Assembly: GCA_945897365.1 (NCBI GenBank) | Contig: CAMDFD010000009.1 | Location: 62,001 to 126,000 of the forward strand | Direction: 5' to 3' | Length of the DNA: 64,000 bases | Origin: Bordetella parapertussis | GTDB lineage: Bacteria; Pseudomonadota; Gammaproteobacteria; Burkholderiales; Burkholderiaceae_B | Part shown: positions 19,778 through 28,306 of the stretch, piece by piece | How positions within the stretch are numbered: position 1 is the stretch's first letter | Layout of the letters: each line of letters opens with the position of its first letter | Program-made: the position numbers and the translations under genes | The notes under the pieces: generated by a model | What the model was told of the DNA's origin: nothing | Database searches by the model: none | The model's input: the letters and a program-made list of their open reading frames with translations, nothing else

Positions 19778-20398
19778 TTAGCGCCCCACTCCATAGCCAT
19801 CTTCGCGAATCACGCGCGGAATGACTTCGCGCGGCTCAATCGTGACAGGCTGATACACCACGCGACCTTGCTCGGGGTCATAGCGCATTTCAACGTTGCC
19901 ATAGACTGGAAAGTCTTTGCGGAAAGGATGCCCGATAAAACCATAGTCCGTCAAAATACGACGAAGATCAGGATGGCCTTCGAACACAATACCAAACAAG
20001 TCAAACGCCTCGCGCTCGAACCAGTTCACCGAAGGCCACACCTCGACAAGCGAATCCAGCACAGGAAACTCAGCACTCGTCGCAAAAGTACGCACACGCA
20101 AACGCCAGTTGTGCTTGAGGGACAGCAAATGTGCGACGACCGCGAAACGCGCCTGGGGTACCACGGAGTCCGAGGGTGTTTCACCAACACGACCCGCTCC
20201 ATAGGTGGAGTAATCCAAGCCGCACAAATCAATACAGGTTTCAAAATTTAAACCCGAGTTATCACGCAACCGCTGACAAGCGAACTGCCACTGCTCGGGC
20301 GCGATTTCGAGCGTGATCTCATCGGTTGAGAGTTTGATCTTGGCTTGTTCACCGAACAAGTTGATCAAGTGTTGTTGCAGGTTTTCTAGCCTGGACAT
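19778..20398 (-). CDS. nuoC: NADH-quinone oxidoreductase subunit C
   Basis: The 30-kDa-type subunit of the peripheral arm. The signature ERE(A)FDLFGI followed by GHPDLRRILTDYGF and GHPFRKDFP is present. 206 residues, normal for a separate NuoC. It lies between nuoB (58 bases upstream) and nuoD. Confidence 0.97.
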   Translation of the reverse strand: MSRLENLQQHLINLFGEQAKIKLSTDEITLEIAPEQWQFACQRLRDNSGLNFETCIDLCGLDYSTYGAGRVGETPSDSVVPQARFAVVAHLLSLKHNWRLRVRTFATSAEFPVLDSLVEVWPSVNWFEREAFDLFGIVFEGHPDLRRILTDYGFIGHPFRKDFPVYGNVEMRYDPEQGRVVYQPVTIEPREVIPRVIREDGYGVGR

Positions 20399-20456
20399 GT
20401 CTTAAGCCTGAGTAAACCGCTGAGCACATGCGAATGACGCACTCAACGACTTGGAT

Positions 20457-20933
20457 TTAACGAGCAATCGTATTGGTTTGACGAATTTTGTTTTGCATCT
20501 GCAGGAGGCCATACACCAAGGCTTCAGCCGTAGGTGGGCAACCCGGCACATAAACATCCACCGGCACGATCCGATCACAACCACGCACAACCGAATAGGA
20601 GTAGTGATAATAGCCACCACCATTGGCGCACGAGCCCATTGAGACCACCCAACGTGGCTCCGGCATCTGATCGTAAACCTTGCGCAGCGCTGGCGCCATT
20701 TTGTTGCACAATGTGCCGGCAACAATCATCAAATCGGACTGACGTGGACTCGGTCGGAAAATAATGCCAAACTGATCCAAGTCATACCGGGCCGCACCAG
20801 CATGCATCATCTCGACCGCACAACAAGCCAGACCAAAGGTCATCGGCCACATCGAACCTGTTTTAGCCCAGTTGATGAATTTGTCAGCACTCGTGGTGAC
20901 AAAGCCTTGTTTCAAAATACCGTCAATCGCCAT
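20457..20933 (-). CDS. nuoB: NADH-quinone oxidoreductase subunit B
   Basis: Carries cluster N2, which passes electrons to quinone. The adjacent cysteines are at residues 37-38 (LACCAVEMM), with further ligands in GSCANGGGYY and PGCPPTAEAL. 158 residues, normal length. It follows nuoA by 24 bases. Confidence 0.97.
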   Translation of the reverse strand: MAIDGILKQGFVTTSADKFINWAKTGSMWPMTFGLACCAVEMMHAGAARYDLDQFGIIFRPSPRQSDLMIVAGTLCNKMAPALRKVYDQMPEPRWVVSMGSCANGGGYYHYSYSVVRGCDRIVPVDVYVPGCPPTAEALVYGLLQMQNKIRQTNTIAR

Positions 20934-20957
20934 AAGTGTCTCACTGCTACGATAGGA

Positions 20958-21317
20958 TTACTCCCAGTCGAGCGCGCCTTTTTTCCATTCGTAGATGAAA
21001 CCAACAGTCAGCACAGCCAAAAAAATCATGACCGTGACAAAACCAACCATCCCAACCGTACCATTTGCAATCGCCCAAGGGAACAAAAAGGCAATTTCAA
21101 GATCGAAGAGGATGAAGAGAATCGCGACTAGGTAATAGCGCACGTCAAATTTCATACGTGCGTCACCAAAGGCCTCAAACCCACACTCATAGGGCGAGAG
21201 CTTTTGCGCGTCGGGTCGATTTGGACCAATCAGTGAACCTGCTGTAATCAGCGCAAAGCCGATCGCCGTGCCCACCACAATAAATAACAAAACGGGAAAG
21301 TATTGTTCCAGATTCAT
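20958..21317 (-). CDS. nuoA: NADH-quinone oxidoreductase subunit A
   Basis: First gene of the nuo operon; a three-helix membrane subunit. SPYECGFEAFGDAR, the quinone-chamber loop, is intact. The ATG at 21317 gives 119 residues, the usual size; a reading to 21341 adds eight residues with no family support. The operon promoter should lie in 21318-21400, between this gene and the porin terminator. Confidence 0.96.
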   Translation of the reverse strand: MNLEQYFPVLLFIVVGTAIGFALITAGSLIGPNRPDAQKLSPYECGFEAFGDARMKFDVRYYLVAILFILFDLEIAFLFPWAIANGTVGMVGFVTVMIFLAVLTVGFIYEWKKGALDWE

Positions 21318-21401
21318 TGAACATTTCCGGCTGTTGTACAAAACTCTAAGATTGTATCATCCTGCACGACCATTTCTGCGAAAAAGACCCGCTAAAAAAT
21401 A

Positions 21402-21430
21402 AGCGAGCCACTCATAAAGAGTGGCTCGCT
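21402..21430 (-). terminator. Rho-independent terminator of the porin gene
   Basis: A 12-bp perfect stem (AGCGAGCCACTC and its complement) with a 5-base loop. On the minus strand it is followed by TTATTTTTT. It lies about 60 bases after the porin stop. A second small palindrome, CCTAACC-GA-GGTTAGG, lies at 21453-21468 between the stop and the terminator. Confidence 0.85.
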
Positions 21431-21488
21431 TTTACTAAGTGTCTAGCAACAACCTAACCGAGGTTAGGCTGCCGATCTAAGCGGTTGC

Positions 21489-22637
21489 TTAGAACATGTG
21501 ACGCAAACCGAGACCAACAATGGTGCTCTTAGCTGTATCGATTGTAGCAACGTTGTTCATGTAACCAAAAAAGCCGTACATGTTTGTACGCTTTGTAAAG
21601 TCATATGTGTAGCCGATGTTGTAAGCGGTCTGATTCTGAGCGTTATATGCATCTTTCATGTTTGTGTTGGGTGTCAACATTGTCCATGACAGCAAAACGC
21701 GAGAAACTGGATTCACAGGAATCGTTGCACCAACGATGTAGCTGTTTGTACCAACAGCTGGAGCAAAAATCAGCTGGGGAGTGCCAGAAGCAATTGGGCT
21801 AACCCCAATTTGTGCACCTGTACCGCCAGCACCATTACCCAAAATCACGCCGTCACGGGTTTGACCGTAGCCAGCAGCGATTTTGACAACTTTAAAGTCA
21901 TACGTTCCAGCAATGTTCCATGAACTGATTGATGCGTTTTGACCTTTTGACTCTTCACCGTAAATTTTGTCATAAGATGCAGCAACGTAGATAGGACCGT
22001 TCGCGTACTTAGCACCCAAGGACAACTGACGTGCGTTGTTTGAAGTGAGGAAGTTGTAACCAGTTCCGGCTGTACCACCACCAGCAGCTGCAGTGTAAGC
22101 TTGTGTGTTACCTGTCGCGAACGAATAAGCAATACCTGCCTGGAACCCAGACATGTTAGGTGACTGGTACTTAATCATGTTGCTGACGCGATCTGTGTTA
22201 GCCGCACCAAAAGCTCTACCCATGTTCAACTGACCAAAACCTGTGCCGAACGGATCAACTGGAACGCCAACATAGTCTGTTGCGTAGTTGGTTGTACGAC
22301 CCAACTTCACATCACCCCATGACTTGTTCTGCAATCCCAACCAAGCCTGACGACCAAAAGAGAGCGAGCTGTCTGAACCCAGACCAACAGCAGCTTCAAG
22401 GTTGAAAATTACCTGGTTACCGCCACCGATGTCTTCTACACCGCGGAAACCCAAACGGTTACCAGACTGGTTGCCATAAGACAAACCGAAGTTTGAGGAG
22501 CCTGTGCCATTGGCCAAGCTAACTTTGTTGTAGCGCAGACCGCCGTCAAGCAGACCGTACATTGTTACTGATGACTGGGCCGAAGCGGCACCAGCAAAGC
22601 CGGCAAGCAGGGCGGCGGCGAGCAGAGTCTTTTTCAT
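21489..22637 (-). CDS. General outer-membrane porin (Burkholderiales type)
   Basis: A 382-residue trimeric beta-barrel porin of the Gram-negative porin family. The signal peptide ends after A20 (GAASA), and the mature protein begins QSSVTMYGLLDGG, typical of Burkholderiales porins. A PEFG-like loop and alternating beta strands follow, and the protein ends in GLRHMF, with the C-terminal Phe that the BAM complex recognises. GGAG lies 11 bases before the start. It sits alone between the two terminators described here, so it is a single-gene transcript. Which solutes pass is not evident. Confidence 0.95.
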   Translation of the reverse strand: MKKTLLAAALLAGFAGAASAQSSVTMYGLLDGGLRYNKVSLANGTGSSNFGLSYGNQSGNRLGFRGVEDIGGGNQVIFNLEAAVGLGSDSSLSFGRQAWLGLQNKSWGDVKLGRTTNYATDYVGVPVDPFGTGFGQLNMGRAFGAANTDRVSNMIKYQSPNMSGFQAGIAYSFATGNTQAYTAAAGGGTAGTGYNFLTSNNARQLSLGAKYANGPIYVAASYDKIYGEESKGQNASISSWNIAGTYDFKVVKIAAGYGQTRDGVILGNGAGGTGAQIGVSPIASGTPQLIFAPAVGTNSYIVGATIPVNPVSRVLLSWTMLTPNTNMKDAYNAQNQTAYNIGYTYDFTKRTNMYGFFGYMNNVATIDTAKSTIVGLGLRHMF

Positions 22638-22910
22638 TTAAGAAATCTCCAAGTATTTGAGTAACAAGAGCAACAAACAACCATTTGTCTGCCGCCCCCC
22701 TAACTCCGCTAGGGAAGTTGGCTCTATTTCATCAAAATTCGGAGGCTGTGGCTATGCATTCAGGTAGAAAAGCGTCTGAAAGCATACTTTCTGTTGGGTT
22801 AGTGCAACATTACAGGCAAAAGCGAGCCTTTTATAGAGGGTTTACCCTTGCACTTATGTCGCATGATGACAACAGAAGAAAACACTCCAAAATCACTCCT
22901 TATAAATAAA
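22638..22910. other. Non-coding region upstream of the porin
   Basis: About 270 bases with no credible gene. It should hold the porin promoter and 5' leader. One stretch near 22819-22833 (AAAAGCGAGCCTTTT) shares the AGCGAGCC core of the neighbouring terminator stems. No clear -35/-10 pair could be picked with confidence. Confidence 0.4.
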
Positions 22911-22942
22911 AGCGAGCCGGAAACAAAAATTTCCGGCTCGCT
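22911..22942 (-). terminator. Rho-independent terminator of the stress-protein gene
   Basis: A 13-bp perfect stem (AGCGAGCCGGAAA and complement) with a 6-base loop, followed on the minus strand by TTTTATTTAT. It starts about 50 bases after the stop of the universal stress protein gene. Its stem shares the AGCGAGCC core with the porin terminator. Confidence 0.85.
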
Positions 22943-22994
22943 ATTTACCCATCACCTTTTTTACCGCCAACACCATTGCTGACGGTAGAAATGT

Positions 22995-23423
22995 TTACTT
23001 CACGAGTACAACAGGCTGTTTAGCTTGCGTCAATACGCGCTGAGCCACAGAGCCCAACAACATATCCGCAATGGCGCTGCGTCCCTTAGAGCCCAGCACG
23101 ATCATGTCGTACTTCCCTTTTTGACCCTGAGCGACGATTTCCTGAGCTGCGTTGCCCACGAACATCGCCATGTCGTGCTTGATGCCTTGATCATTCAGCA
23201 CTTTCATTGCGGGCTTGAGCTCTTTTTCGCTCAGTTCGCGTAAATAATCAGCGACGGCTTCCTTACCCACGAAGGCCTTGGCGTGACGCAAGCCAGCATC
23301 GTCATGTACGCTGATGAGTGTGATGCTTTTTGTCTTGTCTGCGGTATTTTTAAGAAGGTCAGCGGCATATTTAACTGCACGCAAGGCATTTTTGGAGCCA
23401 TCTGTGGCGACGAGAATTTTCAT
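22995..23423 (-). CDS. Universal stress protein, UspA family
   Basis: A 142-residue single-domain Usp protein. The ATP-binding signature G-2x-G-9x-G-S is seen near the C-terminus (GSKGRSAIADMLLGS), and the protein ends in the usual PVVLV strand. It is cytoplasmic, with no signal peptide. Members of this family bind ATP and help survival under stress; the exact role is not known. It is a single-gene unit with its own terminator. Confidence 0.93.
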   Translation of the reverse strand: MKILVATDGSKNALRAVKYAADLLKNTADKTKSITLISVHDDAGLRHAKAFVGKEAVADYLRELSEKELKPAMKVLNDQGIKHDMAMFVGNAAQEIVAQGQKGKYDMIVLGSKGRSAIADMLLGSVAQRVLTQAKQPVVLVK

Positions 23424-23645
23424 GATTTCAGTCCTTCTTGGTTTGTAATAAGTGATTGTTACGTCAGGGATTTTTCTACGAGCCTATACCCTAGGCACAA
23501 TATACTTAAAAGTGATGTGCTGACGTAAAACTCAAAAATAAAAGCTTGAGCTAAATCAAACGAGATGAATTGAAACCGAAAGGAATGAGGTGTGATTTGG
23601 AGCAGGAAGAAAGTGCAGGAAGGCAATGCAGGGAGGAATATTTGA

Positions 23646-23730
23646 TGGTGCCGACGGCGAGACTCGAACTCGCACAGCTTTCGCCACTACCCCCTCAAGA
23701 TAGCGTGTCTACCAATTTCACCACGTCGGC
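23646..23730 (-). tRNA. tRNA-Leu (anticodon GAG)
   Basis: Read on the minus strand, it has the acceptor arms GCCGACG and CGTCGGC, a leucine-type D arm with GGTAGACAC, the anticodon stem CTATC/GGTAG with loop TTGAGGG (anticodon GAG), a long variable arm, the T arm GAGTTCGAGTCTC, and an encoded CCA. It is 85 bases including CCA. Its place after secG and before nuo is conserved in related bacteria. Confidence 0.95.
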
Positions 23731-23814
23731 TTTTAATGTGGTCTTGAATAGCCAAAGATTGTAGCACGTAGCCGCAATCTTTGACTTGAGGCAAAGAGCC
23801 TTTACCCCGTACCT

Positions 23815-24252
23815 TTATTTAGCTGCAGGAGCAGTAGGCACCGCAGGTACAGGCGCTGCAGGAATGCCAGGAACTGCATTCAGAGGAACCGCGGGTACTG
23901 CGGGCGAAACCGGGGCTGTCGGGGCAACGCCCGGCACAGCAGAGCCCGCAGGTGGCGCAACAGGTGCGGTCTGAGTGAAGTTTTGCATAATGCCAGTGTC
24001 TTGGCCCACATTGCCACGATTTGCCACATAGGCCAGGCCTACTGTGGAAATAAAGAACACAACAGCCGCCCATTTGGTCGCTCGAGACATGAAGTTTGCG
24101 GCACCAGTCGCACCAAACAAACTACCTGCTGAGCCGCTACCAAAAGCGGAACCCATATCTGCGCCCTTGCCCTGCTGGAGCAAGACGAGAGAAATGATTG
24201 AAAGTGAAGACAGGATCTGCACAACGAGCAGAAGATTAAACATCCAAGACAT
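23815..24252 (-). CDS. secG: Preprotein translocase subunit SecG
   Basis: SecG joins SecYE in the inner-membrane protein channel. Residues 1-80 contain the two family helices (about 5-25 and 58-78), with the conserved VLLQQGKGADMGSAFG segment between them. Beyond residue 95 there is a long Ala/Pro/Val-rich tail of about 50 residues, low-complexity and repetitive, common in betaproteobacterial SecG and not needed for the fold. It follows tpiA by 54 bases on the same strand. Confidence 0.95.
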   Translation of the reverse strand: MSWMFNLLLVVQILSSLSIISLVLLQQGKGADMGSAFGSGSAGSLFGATGAANFMSRATKWAAVVFFISTVGLAYVANRGNVGQDTGIMQNFTQTAPVAPPAGSAVPGVAPTAPVSPAVPAVPLNAVPGIPAAPVPAVPTAPAAK

Positions 24253-24306
24253 TGAAACGCTCCGAAAACTAAATAGCGAGGAAAAATATCATGCAAATGC
24301 TGCCCT

Positions 24307-25047
24307 TTAGGCTGCGATCGCAAGAAACTCCTCGGCAACTAAAGATGCCCCACCCACCAACGCACCGTCGATATCAGGCATCGCAAACAAACTCGCGGCA
24401 TTCGCCGCTTTGACACTACCACCGTACAAAATCTGAACTTGCGCAGCATCGATACCCTGCAGTGCTGAGCGGATCGCCGCGTGCACTTCCTGGGCTTGCT
24501 CCGGCGAGGCCGTGCGGCCGGTACCGATTGCCCATACAGGCTCATAGGCCACAACCATTTTTTTCACTGACTCAGCCCCTAAGGCTAACACTGGCGCTAA
24601 CTGTCGTGCAATGACAGCAACAGCCTGGCCTGCGTCACGTTCAGCCGAGGACTCTCCCACACACACAACAGGTGTCAGGTCAGCAGACAACGCAGCACGC
24701 GCCTTGTCTGCGACGAGCTGATCCGTCTCCGCATGCAAAGCACGTCGCTCAGAATGACCCACCAACACAAAGCGACACGAAAAATCATTGAGCATCCCAC
24801 CAGACACTTCGCCTGTAAAGGCCCCTTGGGCTTGAGTGCTGATGTCTTGAGCGCCACAGGCAATCGCCGAGCCTTTCAGGACATGCGCAGTCTGAGCCAA
24901 ATAAGGGAATGGTACGCAAACACCCATTTGCGTGGCAGAGGAAGCTCTGGGAGCCACTAAAAGCGCTGTCAGCAACTTGGCGTTATCAGCCAAATTGCCA
25001 TGCATTTTCCAATTACCAAGGACAAGTCGGGTACGCATTGCGGTCAT
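24307..25047 (-). CDS. tpiA: Triosephosphate isomerase
   Basis: Interconverts dihydroxyacetone phosphate and glyceraldehyde 3-phosphate. 246 residues (TIM barrel). It has the N-terminal GNWKMHG with the catalytic Lys, the catalytic His in VGHSERR, the catalytic Glu in VAYEPVWAIGTG, and the phosphate loop LYGGSVK. The start could be here or three codons later at 25038 (MRTRLVLGN). It heads the tpiA-secG-tRNA-Leu group. Confidence 0.96.
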   Translation of the reverse strand: MTAMRTRLVLGNWKMHGNLADNAKLLTALLVAPRASSATQMGVCVPFPYLAQTAHVLKGSAIACGAQDISTQAQGAFTGEVSGGMLNDFSCRFVLVGHSERRALHAETDQLVADKARAALSADLTPVVCVGESSAERDAGQAVAVIARQLAPVLALGAESVKKMVVAYEPVWAIGTGRTASPEQAQEVHAAIRSALQGIDAAQVQILYGGSVKAANAASLFAMPDIDGALVGGASLVAEEFLAIAA

Positions 25048-25216
25048 TTTCAGAGGATGAATTTAAAGCAACAATTTGAAATTGTATCCTGTTGTTCCTA
25101 GTCGGTGGCGAATGCGGCCCTTTTGACGCAGCTAAAGCTGCAACGAGCACTTCAAAACATGGCTACACTACTTTTGCCGCATTTGGCCAAACCTTAAATG
25201 TAAGGAGGTACTAAGT

Positions 25217-26188
25217 ATGAAAAAATTCACCTCAATGATGCTTGCGGGTGTGACTCTTGCGATAGCGAGCGCATCTGCGTTTGCGCAGACTTGGCCAACG
25301 CGGCCGATTCGCCTGATCGTCCCATTTGCTCCGGGAGGTGGCGTAGACATCACCGCACGTGTCATCGCGCCTAAGCTTTCTGAGGCACTCGGGCAAACGG
25401 TGATCGTGGAAAACCGCGGGGGCGCTGGTGGGCTCATCGGTGTCGATCTTGGCGCAAAAGCAACACCAGACGGCTATACCATCGTGATTGGCACTATTGG
25501 CAATATCGCTCTCGCACCCCACTTGCAAAGCAAGATGCCCTATGACCCTCAGAAAGACCTCGTACCCATCAGTCAACTCTCCAACGCACTCAACGTGATG
25601 GTGATTCATCCTTCGGTGAAAGCCACCACGGTCAAGGAATTTATTGCGCTGGCCAAAAAAGAAGGCAGCAAGTTAAGCTTCGGCTCTTCGGGATCAGGCG
25701 CCACGGATCATCTGGCGGGCGAGGTATTCAACAACCTTGCGGGCCTGAAGATGACGCATATTCCCTACAAAGGCGGAGCCCCGGCGATGGTTGATCTGCT
25801 CGGCGGTCAAGTGCAGGTCGTATTTGCTACAGTTTCTACTGCAATCGGCTCAATCCAGGGCGGTAAGATTCGGGCGTTGGGCATGACCGGCAATCAGCGC
25901 TTTGAACGTCTGGCCGAATTGCCAACGATCGCCGAAGCAGGGTTGGTTGGTTTTGAGGTCAACAACTGGTATGGCTTGTATGCTCCAGCTGGTACATCAA
26001 AAGACATCATCACGAGACTCAACACAGAAGTCGTCAAAACCCTAGCAATGCCCGACGTGAAGGCCCGATTACTCGATGCGGGCATTATTGCGACCTCTAG
26101 CTCGCCAGAAGCCTTCGCCGCGTATACGCGGGAGGAGACGCAGAAGTGGGGCAAGGTGGTTAAGGACGCCAATATCAAGAGTAATTAA
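25217..26188 (+). CDS. Bug-family (tripartite tricarboxylate) solute-binding protein
   Basis: A 323-residue periplasmic binding protein of the TctC/Bug family. The signal peptide ends after A23 (SAFA), and the mature part begins with the family hallmark WPTRPIRLIVPFAPGGGVD. SSGSGATDHLAGE and THIPYKGGAPAMVDLLGGQV are further family segments. AGGAGG lies six bases before the start. No TctA or TctB membrane genes are near, as is usual for the many orphan Bug proteins of Alcaligenaceae. The ligand is unknown, probably a carboxylate. A terminator follows. Confidence 0.93.
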   Translation: MKKFTSMMLAGVTLAIASASAFAQTWPTRPIRLIVPFAPGGGVDITARVIAPKLSEALGQTVIVENRGGAGGLIGVDLGAKATPDGYTIVIGTIGNIALAPHLQSKMPYDPQKDLVPISQLSNALNVMVIHPSVKATTVKEFIALAKKEGSKLSFGSSGSGATDHLAGEVFNNLAGLKMTHIPYKGGAPAMVDLLGGQVQVVFATVSTAIGSIQGGKIRALGMTGNQRFERLAELPTIAEAGLVGFEVNNWYGLYAPAGTSKDIITRLNTEVVKTLAMPDVKARLLDAGIIATSSSPEAFAAYTREETQKWGKVVKDANIKSN

Positions 26189-26220
26189 GCATCCGCAAAC
26201 GATGGCAGTGCACAGTATTT

Positions 26221-26252
26221 AGGAGGGAGGCCTAGTGCTTCCCTCCTTTTTT
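26221..26252 (+). terminator. Rho-independent terminator after the Bug gene
   Basis: Stem AGGAGGGA / TCCCTCCT (arms 26221-26228 and 26240-26247) followed by a run of six T on the plus strand. It ends the single-gene Bug transcript and separates it from the converging amidase gene. Confidence 0.85.
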
Positions 26253-26256
26253 GTCA

Positions 26257-27552
26257 TCAGAGGCGTTCAAACTCTACAGCGCGACTCACCCAGCGCGCTA
26301 CGTTGAACAACTGACGATCAGCACCGCGCCTCGCAATGAGTTGCACACCAACCGGCAGTCCGTTGGGTCCGTTAAATAGCGGTATGGTTATCGCCGGCAC
26401 GTGAAGAGTCGTCCAGAGAAGACTGAACGAAGGGTCGCCGGTCGCCTCGAGACCAATTGGCGCCTCTCCTGCTGCTGCTGGCGTGAGCAGCACGTCGTAA
26501 TCTTTAAATATATCGTCCATTTGCAGGCGACTGCCCTCGGCAAACTCACGTGAACTTCTATATTGCTCAAAGCTGTATGTGAGTCCGTCATGAATGCGCC
26601 CACGACGCAGGCGCTCGCTAATCAAATCAAAATGGTGATCAATCTCCCAAGCGCGGTTTCGAGTGAACTCGAAACTCGATATACAGCGATGTGCCTCCGG
26701 AATATGATTGAATGACGGCGGCAACATCACGTCTTCTAGGCGGGCTCCGGCTTTCGAGAGCATTGTTGCGCAATGATGGAGTAAAGTCTTCGTCGAGTCA
26801 TCGCATCTATCCCAGAACATTGAGGGGCAAAAGCCAACACGCGGTGCAGCGTCCACTTGGCTGGACAATATTTCTGGTTTGACACTTAATAGTACGTCAC
26901 GGTAAAGAGCGACGTCGTCGATGGAGCGAGCGATCAGACCGAGGGTGTCAAACGACCTTGCAGCCTCCATCACACCAGCAAGCGATAGGTCGCCCCACGT
27001 TGGGCGGTAACCCACGCATCCGCTGAACGACGCAGGTCTGATCGTCGAAGAAGTCGTTTGGGTGCCGATCGAGAGTGGCACCATATGGTCACCCACCGCG
27101 GCACCTGATCCGCTCGATGATCCTCCCGGCGTACGTGTCGGATCCTGCGGATGCTTTGTTTTTCCTGGCGTTAAGTTGGCGAACTCGGTGGTCACGGTCT
27201 TGCCCATGATGAGACCGCCCGCGCGGCGCGTGAGCGCAACGCACGCAGCATCTATACGCGGCTGATGGCCCGCATGAATGACTGTGCCGTACTCAGTCGG
27301 CATGTCGAACGTATCAATGATGTCCTTGATGCCCACTGGCACACCCTGTAGCGGTCCACGCTTACCCGACTGATCGAGGAGCCGCGACTGTGCGATGGCA
27401 AGATCCGGATCTAGGTACTGCCAAGCCTGAACATCGGGCTCACGCTCTTCGATATGGGCCAGGCATGCGCGCGTGACGTCTTCACACGTCGACTTACCCT
27501 CCTGGATAGCTTGTACGATCTCTGTGGCGGTTAGGCGATGCAGGTTCCTCAT
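26257..27552 (-). CDS. Amidase signature family protein
   Basis: A 431-residue amidase-signature enzyme. The Ser-cisSer-Lys triad can be placed: Lys76 in VGIKDIID, the cis-Ser in PGGSSSGSG (142-150), and the nucleophile most likely Ser169 in GTQTTSSTIRPAS. In most relatives this last motif reads GTQTGGS, so the two oxyanion-side glycines are replaced by Thr and Ser here; that may alter activity. No signal peptide. Such enzymes hydrolyse amides or glutaminyl-tRNA; GatA is unlikely because no gatB or gatC lies beside it. The substrate cannot be told. Confidence 0.88.
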   Translation of the reverse strand: MRNLHRLTATEIVQAIQEGKSTCEDVTRACLAHIEEREPDVQAWQYLDPDLAIAQSRLLDQSGKRGPLQGVPVGIKDIIDTFDMPTEYGTVIHAGHQPRIDAACVALTRRAGGLIMGKTVTTEFANLTPGKTKHPQDPTRTPGGSSSGSGAAVGDHMVPLSIGTQTTSSTIRPASFSGCVGYRPTWGDLSLAGVMEAARSFDTLGLIARSIDDVALYRDVLLSVKPEILSSQVDAAPRVGFCPSMFWDRCDDSTKTLLHHCATMLSKAGARLEDVMLPPSFNHIPEAHRCISSFEFTRNRAWEIDHHFDLISERLRRGRIHDGLTYSFEQYRSSREFAEGSRLQMDDIFKDYDVLLTPAAAGEAPIGLEATGDPSFSLLWTTLHVPAITIPLFNGPNGLPVGVQLIARRGADRQLFNVARWVSRAVEFERL

Positions 27553-27750
27553 GATTTCACTCGCAGCATTTCAATGACCTTTAGTATTTTACGAAGAACG
27601 TCGTTTGAAATGCGTCAAGATTAACCAATTTAGACCGTCTTTAATTCCGAGAACTATAAATTTGTATCCTGTGGTAATCGGTTTTCGACAGCGCTTGAAG
27701 GGCGAGAGGAAAAATACCGACAAATCGTTTATGATTCATCTCTTGTTGAT

Positions 27751-27840
27751 GGAAGCGTGGCCGAGCGGTTTAAGGCACCGGTCTTGAAAACCGGCGAGGG
27801 TTCACGCCCTCCGTGAGTTCGAATCTCACCGCTTCCGCCA
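27751..27840 (+). tRNA. tRNA-Ser (anticodon TGA)
   Basis: Acceptor arm GGAAGCG pairs with CGCTTCC, the anticodon stem is CCGGT/ACCGG with TGA in the loop, there is a long variable arm, the T arm is GAGTTCGAATCTC, and CCA is encoded. 90 bases including CCA. The last 14 bases are repeated at 35517-35530, so this gene is the integration site of the element that follows; the gene itself stays intact. Confidence 0.96.
27827..27840 (+). repeat. Left attachment site (attL) inside tRNA-Ser
   Basis: The 14 bases CACCGCTTCCGCCA at the tRNA 3' end occur again at 35517-35530. This is the expected core of a tRNA-targeting tyrosine recombinase. Confidence 0.8.
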
Positions 27841-28150
27841 TAAGTCAAGCGTTTACTAGGGTTTCCCGCTTCGAGTATTAAATTCCCCCAATTTTCCCCA
27901 CAGCGCTTGATATCCTGACGTTGCCATTCGGCCATACGGTTGAAGCGGATATGAAGGGAACGGGGTTATTTATCTGCCCCACCCCTTGTCAATTTTGGCC
28001 AGCCGACACCCCGCCATACCCCCACCCCCGTAAATCGACGGCTTTGTTTTGCAGACCTATGCACTGTATTTTGCTCAAACGATGCTGTTCGGGCTTCGCC
28101 CCCGGGGGTATCAAAATAGTCAGGAACTGGTCAGGCAGAGTTTAGGGAAA
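27841..28150. other. Left end of the element, no supported gene
   Basis: About 310 bases after the tRNA. One reading frame (ATG at 27951, stop at 28145, 64 codons, Cys- and Pro-rich) is open, but it lacks a good ribosome binding site and any recognisable family, so it is not called. It ends just before the C-run/G-run hairpin. Confidence 0.3.
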
Positions 28151-28190
28151 TACCCCCCCTTTGTTTTCTGTGCAAAGGGGGTGGGGGTAT
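28151..28190. terminator. C-run/G-run hairpin followed by AT-rich tract
   Basis: ACCCCCCC TTTG pairs with CAAAGGGGGTGGGGGT around a short loop, and the plus strand then runs TATATATATTTTTTT. It has the form of a strong plus-strand terminator and may insulate the peptide cassette from read-through out of tRNA-Ser. Confidence 0.5.
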
Positions 28191-28251
28191 ATATATTTTT
28201 TTAATTATGTTCAGGTTTGACTGTTTGGGAATTTTGATTTGGGCGTTAAAA

Positions 28252-28269
28252 AGCCACCCTAAGGTGGCT
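28252..28269 (-). terminator. Terminator of the double-glycine peptide gene
   Basis: AGCCACC-CTAA-GGTGGCT, a 7-bp stem with a 4-base loop; on the minus strand it is followed by TTTTTAA. It lies about 40 bases after the stop of the minus-strand peptide gene, which supports that gene being a real short transcript. Confidence 0.7.
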
Positions 28270-28306
28270 AGTACTCAAGTGGGTATGGGTTAGCTGTCAG
28301 CAAAAG

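Noticed and set aside
27921..28145. Frame of 64-74 codons at the left end of the element, rich in Cys and Pro
   Set aside because: No ribosome binding site of note, no recognisable domain, and composition that follows C-rich and G-rich DNA. It could be real only if conserved elsewhere.
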